From contig CM121342.1 of the NCBI GenBank assembly GCA_051530055.1, positions 4,960,001-5,024,000 of the forward strand: a DNA stretch of 64,000 nucleotides, written 5' to 3'. The notes below the pieces were generated by a model that worked only from the letters and a program-made list of their open reading frames with translations, was not told the origin of the DNA and made no database searches. Of the stretch, positions 58,013 through 64,000 are shown piece after piece (position 1 is the stretch's first letter; every line of letters starts with the position of its first letter). The position numbers were made by a program, and so were the translations under genes. This DNA is from Neoechinorhynchus agilis (lineage: Eukaryota; Acanthocephala).

Positions 58013-58475
58013 AATCCATAAATGGAACAGAGTCAATAAATTAAATGATGCTTAAGTGTGGATTTGCGCACTAAATTCGTGAAATTGCGTTAAAAAAGTC
58101 AAAGGACTTCGAAATCAATGAGCATGCAATAACCATCCAATGCCGTGTTCCTCCGAAACTAATTTTAAAGTAAAATCATTCCATTCTCGTCCCGCCCTCC
58201 TACTTTTCTAACATTCCATACAACGTATCGAAAATCCCTCCTTCCATTCATTTTATTTCCATTGCTGGATAAAATCTTTGCCGTTTACTTTAAGTTGATT
58301 TTAATTAATGCGAGAATCTTTGAATGTGATTTCCAACAACCAATGAGTAAGTTACAATTGGTATAAACATTTAGATGTGAATTTTAAAACTGCTTTGTAA
58401 CATCAAAACTGCAACCGGTTCGCATATCGAATTTATTTAAATGAAGTATATCAAATAAATACTTTTATAACACGT
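58013..58475. other. 3' flank of the LRR gene
   Basis: AT-rich with no further gene; it ends at the presumed target-site duplication of a SINE-like insertion. Confidence 0.4.
58035..58040 (+). promoter_or_regulatory. Polyadenylation signal of the LRR gene
   Basis: AATAAA 23 bases after the TAA stop of the LRR gene, followed by a T/G-rich stretch. With the nearby TATA box it makes a compact transcription unit. Confidence 0.55.
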
Positions 58476-58788
58476 TAGATCACTGCTCTGGATCACTCCG
58501 CCGGGGTCCAGTGGCCGTGTGGCATAAGCGCGTTCATAATGCGCTCGATATATCGATGGTTCAGCGGAACTGGTCGCTGGGTTTTCCGAGGGGGTTGCGA
58601 GGCTGCTGGAAGAGTAGAAATCCGGTTTGAGATCAGTTGACCCTGTCCCTTCGAGTGTGGCTCAGCGCCTCCGATGTGTGCAAGTCAGCCGAAAGGCTCC
58701 AGAAAAAAGGAATATAGCCGAGACCCTCCCAAAAGATGTCACAAACTAACAAGTGTATGAGGCCTTGATAATAAATTAATAGATCACT
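58476..58788 (+). mobile_element. SINE-like insertion with 9-bp target-site duplication
   Basis: TAGATCACT occurs at 58476-58484 and again at 58780-58788. Between them is a GC-richer segment of about 295 bases. TGGCCGTGTGGCATAAGC (about 58510) resembles a Pol III A box, and GATGGTTCAGCGG (about 58556) resembles a B box. The 3' end is AT-rich (GATAATAAATTAA). The tRNA resemblance is weaker than for the element at 27316, and the two differ in body sequence. Confidence 0.5.
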
Positions 58789-59214
58789 CAGCTGCCGTTT
58801 TGGTGTAACGGTCGAATGAGCGTTTAACCGTGTTGCACAGCTAAACTTATCTTTTGTAGGAGGAATGCTCTTGATCTCGGAACGCCAGTAATTCGTCGGA
58901 GCACTGATTCACTCGCTCAAAGAATTAACAAAAAGAAGAGCGAGTAATCAATATTATTTTCCGTAAATCCTTCATTACTTCAGGTTTTGTTCGTCGTTTA
59001 ATATTGTTTTGCTCTGGACTTGGTGAAGGTAAAATGTTTCCCGTTTGTTAAAAGAGAATCTAATTCTGGATTGAGTAAAACCATACTTTGGATAAAAATG
59101 TTTTATGAAAAGGTAATAAAAGCTTCCTATTTGGTATTTTTCATAAAAATGTCAAAAAAAATTGAGCCTGAGCTCGGGAGGTCGTCCTCTTACGAAAAAG
59201 CACAGGAAACCCGC
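58789..59214. other. Spacer, no supported gene
   Basis: Begins with a GC-richer stretch (GCTGCCGTTTTGGTGTAACG) that could be the head of a further SINE, but no B box is visible. The rest is AT-rich. Confidence 0.35.
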
Positions 59215-59620
59215 TAAAAAGTGGTTTTGCCCCACATTAACATTCCTAACATCATCGAGCCAAACAATCTAGGACGTTTCGATACAAGACGCCCGGATGG
59301 AATGATAGTTTTTCCCTGGAGCCGTGAACGCTGTCTTATGTGGGAAGCGACATGAACCGACACTTTGACCAAGTGCGACCGCGAAGTTGCGAAAAAATGC
59401 GCCGGCGTGGAGAGATACAGCAATCTCGCCGATCAGATTTTATCTTTGCTCCATTCGGCGCCGTCAGTCTCACTTCGCTTCCTTCCCATTGGGCATCTAC
59501 AAGTGCTCCAGCGGCTTATTTAGTTTACCCTTCCAAACGATGGCCCCTATATAGTCAACATCAAATCCTATCATCTCAAAAAAAACTATATATGAGCTAA
59601 TCATCACGACTTGGGCACGA
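59215..59620 (+). mobile_element. LINE C-terminal fragment
   Basis: The plus strand reads NIPNIIEPNNLGRFDTRRPD, then GMIVFPWSRERCLMWEAT, TDTLTKCDREVAKKCAG and VERYSNLADQI. This matches the tail of the 29403 element (NILEPVHLCRLDGRLPDGIS; FPWREGKCLLWDAT). Truncated at the 5' side and frameshifted; divergence from the 29403 copy is high, so it is an older insertion. Confidence 0.75.
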
Positions 59621-59932
59621 TCGTTGAACAATGACGGAATTTTCTTATTGCACAGCCTTACACGTCCATAAAGAATTATTAACATGGATGCACTTCTTCC
59701 TTTTCTATAGTTGTGTTGTTGGTCAATACCAATCGAGGCAACGAATAAAACTAACAAGGATTCAGATTCCTTTACCAATCGTCTCGCTTCTTGTTCCGAT
59801 AAAAAGATTAAAAATTGGTCGTTTTCCATTAGGGACATTTTATAGGTTCGGCTCAAGACCGGATAAAAGTCCGAATTGTTAGAATCCTTTGTATAAAATA
59901 TTCTAAAAATTGAAGACTCCACCTTCGCATAC

Positions 59933-60690
59933 CTACAAATGTTCAGACAAAAATAATTTATGCAAAAATGGCTCAAAAGGGTCTCCATCGAAGTTCAATT
60001 TAAAAAATAATTTACATAGTTTATCATTAAAAGTTTTAAAACAGGAAATCCGTAGTCCTGGAGGTCTACCGCACGCAAAGAAGCACAATGACCCTCCTAC
60101 AATACTTTTGAGTGCACGGACAAGGGTTGGGAAAGGAACCAGGAGATGCCTTGAGCGTTTGATTATAGATTTAATTTTTAGAGAACGTACACTTCGGAGA
60201 AGTATTAATAAAAATTGGGTTTTGTGTAGAAGGGAAGTCAATTCCCAGCACACGAGAGTGCTTTTTGATGGTAAAAGCTTGATAAAATGGGGTGTGGTAA
60301 ATAGAAGAGCAAGAGATTTCCTTGGGCCGTAAGACTTAGTGAGCGGAATTATAAAAGATTTGTTAAGATTCAAAATAAGATTTCCTTTAGAGAGAGTAGA
60401 GACAAGGTTTTCGAGGTAAGAAGAGAGTTTAGAAACAATGAAACCACTGAAGCGAGCTTTGCAAAAGAGAAAAATGCCGTCCGCGTAAATAATTGGACGG
60501 ATAAAATCGTAGCTATTGATGACGTTAAAAATCAATAACATGGCAATCAGGAAGAGAGTGTGCGACAATGGAGAACCTTGAGGAACACCATAGCGAGAAA
60601 AGAATTTCGTGTTACATGAATAGAAGGATTGGGATTCGATACAGGAAGACGATTTATGACCTCATTGAGCGCATTTCTGGCATATTGTCA
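59933..60690 (-). mobile_element. LINE reverse transcriptase fragment (motifs B and C)
   Basis: The reverse strand encodes RYGVPQGSPLSHTLFLIAM (RT motif B, about 60600-60540), then IRPIIYADGIFLFCKA (motif C with YADG in place of YADD, about 60490) and LILNLNKSFIIPL (motif D). The frame stays open to 59933. Upstream RT motifs are absent. The active-site change shows that the copy is inactive. It is a different subfamily from the 55410 copy by sequence. Confidence 0.75.
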
Positions 60691-60698
60691 AATTAAAA

Positions 60699-61253
60699 TC
60701 ATAAATAGACGGGCTTATTAAAGAAAAGGTGACCCAATATAAATATAGTCCAAGACCAGATCCACTTAAGCGGGGCTGAGCAAAGAATAGCGTAGGGCTG
60801 CGAGTTCGGAAATCTGGACAGGTACTTGATTGCTTTAAAGCCGTGGGACTTTTCTATTTCGCCAAAATCCTCTTTAGAGAGATCTGAAGCCGGGTTAAAC
60901 ATTAGAAACGTTACTGTTCTTGATTTATCTATAAATTTCATTTTCAAACCGTGTAACATTTTGACAAATAATTCTTTACCTCTTATGTGAAGCGCATATT
61001 TGTCTTCTTTGGTTCTTTTTCCCAAATTGTTTGTTTGGCCTACATAGGATTTATTCCATTCGACGCGGGGAATCTCGTACGTTTTCCTTTCACACTCATC
61101 TCGTTTCTTAACCATGGAGCTTAATGGTCGAGCTTTCTTCGTGTCGATATCTTTAGGCGCAACTTCCTTTATCAGATTGTTAATTGTACTGAATAACTCA
61201 TCATCGACGAATGGTGAACCTATGAAAGTCCTTCGTTTGGACTCCCGGCACAC
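60699..61253 (-). mobile_element. Penelope-like element fragment with GIY-YIG-type endonuclease
   Basis: A reverse-strand frame of 184 residues contains KTYEIPRVEWNKSYVGQTNN followed by LGKRTKEDKYALH. This fits the GIY-YIG endonuclease pattern of Penelope-like retroelements (Y-x-IPC...xYxGxT..L..R..EH). It is a fragment: no RT is attached, and the element looks broken and old. The assignment rests on this one motif block. Confidence 0.5.
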
Positions 61254-62231
61254 TGCTTTCCTTTCATGAAGCCATTTTTATCTTAGAGATTGGATATCCC
61301 TTTCCTTTGAGCATATTGCTAACTCATTATTGAGGGAATCTTGGTTGGAATTCAATTTCCTAGTCGGCGTTTGCATTATTCTTACATAATTAACAGCTAA
61401 AGGACATTGGCGTTATCGGTCTTAATATCACGCGGATTCTTTATTTCCTAACAGTCGCTTGCTTTATTCTTGTACCGAATACGTTTTGGATTTTCTAACT
61501 CAATGGAATTTAACTTAGATTTAAATTCAGTTGATTAACCAAATTTCTTGATATTTCTCCATTTCCTAACAGTCTCTTGCGTGATTCTTGTACCGAATAC
61601 GTGCGGGATTTTCTGACTTCATCGAATTTTTATTATCAAGTTCAACGTCTCAGCTCGCCGCCTAGCAGCTTCGTCAGCATCGCTAATAATCGTTCTTTAT
61701 CTTTGGCTTGCGACCCAAACTTCAATGATTTAGAATCGTAGCTTTAACAACCCGTAGTAGCATCCGCCCCTTCCTTATTGATATCCATCGACTTATTCAA
61801 GTTGTGAACTGGTATTATCTGCCGAATTCACCGTCTAAGCAGAGAACCGGGGTGAATGGTACATACAGAAAGCAGTTTAAGATGATTCCAGTCGATTGCT
61901 ATTTTAATGACGAATCCGCGGCTCAATATTGCGTTGAACTGTTTGAACATGGTGATTCCATTAAAGATGACGGAGTCTGCAAAATGTGGTCTTATAAATT
62001 AATCCAATCGCAAATAACGATTGAACAACTAAACTACGCCCACGACGGGGTTGAAAATCGTTTTCTCATGAACGTTTTGGACGAATCGACTACTGTAGTC
62101 GTGCGTCAAATAATGCTATGCACAACCAAAAACATTTCTTTAAAAATATAGCTGGGCCAATTTTAATCTCTTCGTACAATCCGTCACAAAATGCCTTTTA
62201 ACTTCTTTAAATTAATTCCCGAACTCTCACA
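61254..62231. other. Spacer with a short direct duplication and an unassigned open frame
   Basis: About 61449-61520 and 61563-61640 are diverged direct copies (CTTGTACCGAATACGT, GGATTTTCT). The open frame 61804-62151 (plus, 115 codons) reads like a protein fragment (YCVELFEHGDSIKDDG) but I do not recognise it and see no splice partners. Confidence 0.4.
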
Positions 62232-63420
62232 TTAATCTTCATTTGTTATATCCTGTAGCTCCGATACTTGCTCGTCTTTTGGCTTCCTCCGCATCCAACT
62301 AAACGTTTCTCTTGCACATTGTCGTAGCCCCTTCATATCAGAAAGTTCAGAAATCGTATGGTATTTTGTCTCAGGTAAATAAATTATCAGTATGGCAACA
62401 AAAAGTGCAAATCCTCCAATCGAGAGCATAATTTCTAGTCTCTAAGAAGTCAGTTGATCCTTCGGTTATGATTTCAGCGAAAAATAAAGCAAATCCGAAT
62501 CCGAATTGTCTGTATTTTGTTGGAAATAGCTCAGGCTGCTTGATTGCCTGAAGGACAGCAAATTTTGTGGACATGAGTACAAGCAAAAGATTGCGTGGAA
62601 TTTCATTGCGATGCCACATGAGATAATTTGGGGAATTTCAATAATTGCTGTGATGAAGAAATGGAGGTCGACGTTGGACGAAAATGCGGACGCTGATAGT
62701 GTAAATCCGAAATAACCAAAAAAGCCAATGAAATCAGGAGACATCCACAAAACAACGAATATGGAAACACAATTGACGAAAACATTGCTTTTAAGTTTTT
62801 CTTTATCCGATTTGGCAGCGGGACATGAGTTTGGGCCTCTGAATCATCAACGATTAGTCCGATAGTGTGGTCAATCGAACAAAACATTGTATCTTGTTGT
62901 TTGGCTTCGGTTAATATCTTATTTACATCAGCTTTTCGTTTATAAACTTTCTCTCATAATCCAATAATAGAGTACAGTGATTGCGACTGGAATATAAACT
63001 GTAAAATAAAGATCCCGCCATCCTCTAACAAAATAAGCGAATAAATCCAAGACATTATAGACGGGAAGCCTTGGTATTCCGCTGCAAAGACTTCAACAGT
63101 GAGAATAGCAAATTCCAGATAAAAAACGAAATACTATAAATAAATATAAGATGATTCCGATCAATAAGAAAGATATAATGATTTTAACTGATCGGAAGCA
63201 TCCGATTTAGATGGTATTTGAAAGCGCACAGCCGATTCCGCATATGATATTGAGCCAAGTTCCGAGAAGAGCAATTGGTTTCTTACCAAAGTTGTCGCCA
63301 AACATTGACAAAACCGCTGCCCCAATTCCTGCTCCTATGAAAAAGGCTGGCTGGGGAATATCCTTTAGGTATTCCCGATCGCAATCAGCGATCTGTCATC
63401 GGGAAGCGGGTGGATGTAGC
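62232..63420 (-). pseudogene. SLC22-like (organic cation transporter type) MFS transporter, decayed and truncated
   Basis: The reverse strand shows MFS blocks in N-to-C order: FFIGAGIGAAVLSMFGDNFG followed by KKP (loop 2-3 motif, about 63340-63270), EYQGFPSIMSW (about 63060), VRGWRDLYFTVYIP then VAITVLYYWIMRES (about 63030-62950), FIGFFGYFGFTLSAS (about 62730), QPELFPTKYRQFGFGFALFF (about 62540) and IIYLPETKYHTISEL (about 62380). The order and motifs fit SLC22 transporters. The blocks lie in different frames with shifts too close together to be introns (for example around 62610 and 62440). The first helix and large extracellular loop are missing next to the tandem array at 63450. A gene with sequencing errors is the alternative. 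Confidence 0.6.
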
Positions 63421-63449
63421 CGTTAGGACAAGGTATTGTTTTATTTGAC

Positions 63450-64000
63450 AGTGAATACGAAAGAATGTTAAAGTGTCGCTATGAATCTCAGTGACGCTTA
63501 TAAGATACGAAAGAATGTTAATGAATATCAGTGACGCGTTTTAGATACGAAAGAATGTTAAAGTGTCGTTTTGGGTCTGAGTGACGTATTCAAGATACGA
63601 AAGAATGTTAAAGTGTCGTTTTGAATGTTAGTGACGTATTCGAGATACGAAAGAATGTTAAAGTGTCGCTATGAATCTCAGTGACGCTTATAAGATACGA
63701 AAGAATGTTAATGAATATCAGTGACGCGTTTTAGATACGAAAGAATGTTAAAGGTCGTTTTGGGTCTCAGTGACGTATTCGAGATACGAAAGAATGTTAA
63801 AGTGTCGCTATGAATCTCAGTGACGCTATAAGATACGAAAGAATGTTAATGAATATCAGTGACGCGTTTTAGATACGAAAGAATGTTAAAGTGTCGTTTT
63901 GGGTCTCAGTGACGTATTCAGGATACGAAAGAATGTTAAAGTGTCGTTTTGGGTCTCAGTGACGTATTCAAGATACGAAAGAATGTTAAAGTGTCGCTAT
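63450..64000. repeat. Tandem array with higher-order structure, runs off the window
   Basis: The basic unit is AGATACGAAAGAATGTTAAA, then a variable part and CAGTGACG. There are three main variants of about 50, 40 and 50 bases (ending GACGCTTATA, GACGCGTTTT and GACGTATTC), arranged in a repeating order, so there is a higher-order period of about 140-190 bases. The same unit occurs in 2-3 copies at 55228-55345 beside a LINE end. Confidence 0.88.

Overview
The window is animal nuclear DNA. It is AT-rich, its genes are split by many short introns (often 35-110 bp) ending in TTTTCAG or TTTTAG, and the proteins are metazoan signalling and adhesion families. Gene content (Raf, ERK, a LAR-type receptor phosphatase with an apparent long and short form, a 5-HT7-like receptor, a TENT4-like nucleotidyltransferase) and the intron style fit a nematode or another small-genome invertebrate. 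I cannot place it further.

Layout: 1-1958 is the 3' part of a Raf kinase gene. 3790-14651 is a receptor tyrosine phosphatase (Ig, FN3, TM, PTP D1, PTP D2) with a second possible start at 9809. 15853-18204 is a serotonin-type GPCR whose third-loop intron is filled by a tandem repeat. 18715-22820 is a block of palindromes, foldback hairpins and an 87-bp tandem repeat. 23313-25926 is a GAS2-like cytoskeletal linker. 27148-35421 is mobile-element territory: a tRNA-derived SINE, two 1.7-kb direct copies of one element, a LINE tail, and between the copies a reverse-strand gene whose C-terminus resembles barrier-to-autointegration factor. 36770-40370 holds a G-rich minisatellite, foldbacks and a Tc1/mariner relic. 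40762-42558 is a complete ERK gene. 43420-44639 (reverse) is PIGW/GWT1 with a ~96-bp tandem array directly upstream. 46378-48230 is a TENT4-like gene. 48493-49387 is a 180-bp satellite. 51584-53302 is an Ig/FN3 adhesion protein that appears to lack its 3' end. 53654-56450 is foldback and LINE debris. 56843-58012 is an intact secreted LRR protein with a TATA box. 58476-61253 is SINE, LINE and Penelope-like debris. 62232-63420 is a decayed SLC22-like transporter, and 63450-64000 is a tandem array running off the end.

The host genes do not form an operon. Raf and ERK belong to the same Ras-ERK cascade, but lie about 39 kb apart with unrelated genes between, so I infer no functional cluster. The most distinctive features are: (1) an alternative first exon in the phosphatase gene, supported by exon phase arithmetic; (2) a hairpin family present both dispersed and as an eight-module palindromic array; (3) a BAF-like domain gene between two direct copies of an inverted-repeat element; and (4) substitutions at catalytic positions (DFG to DMG in Raf, loss of the P-loop Arg in PTP D2, loss of the third catalytic Asp in the TENT4-like protein). 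Splice sites were assigned by eye from GT/AG signals, reading phase and family similarity.
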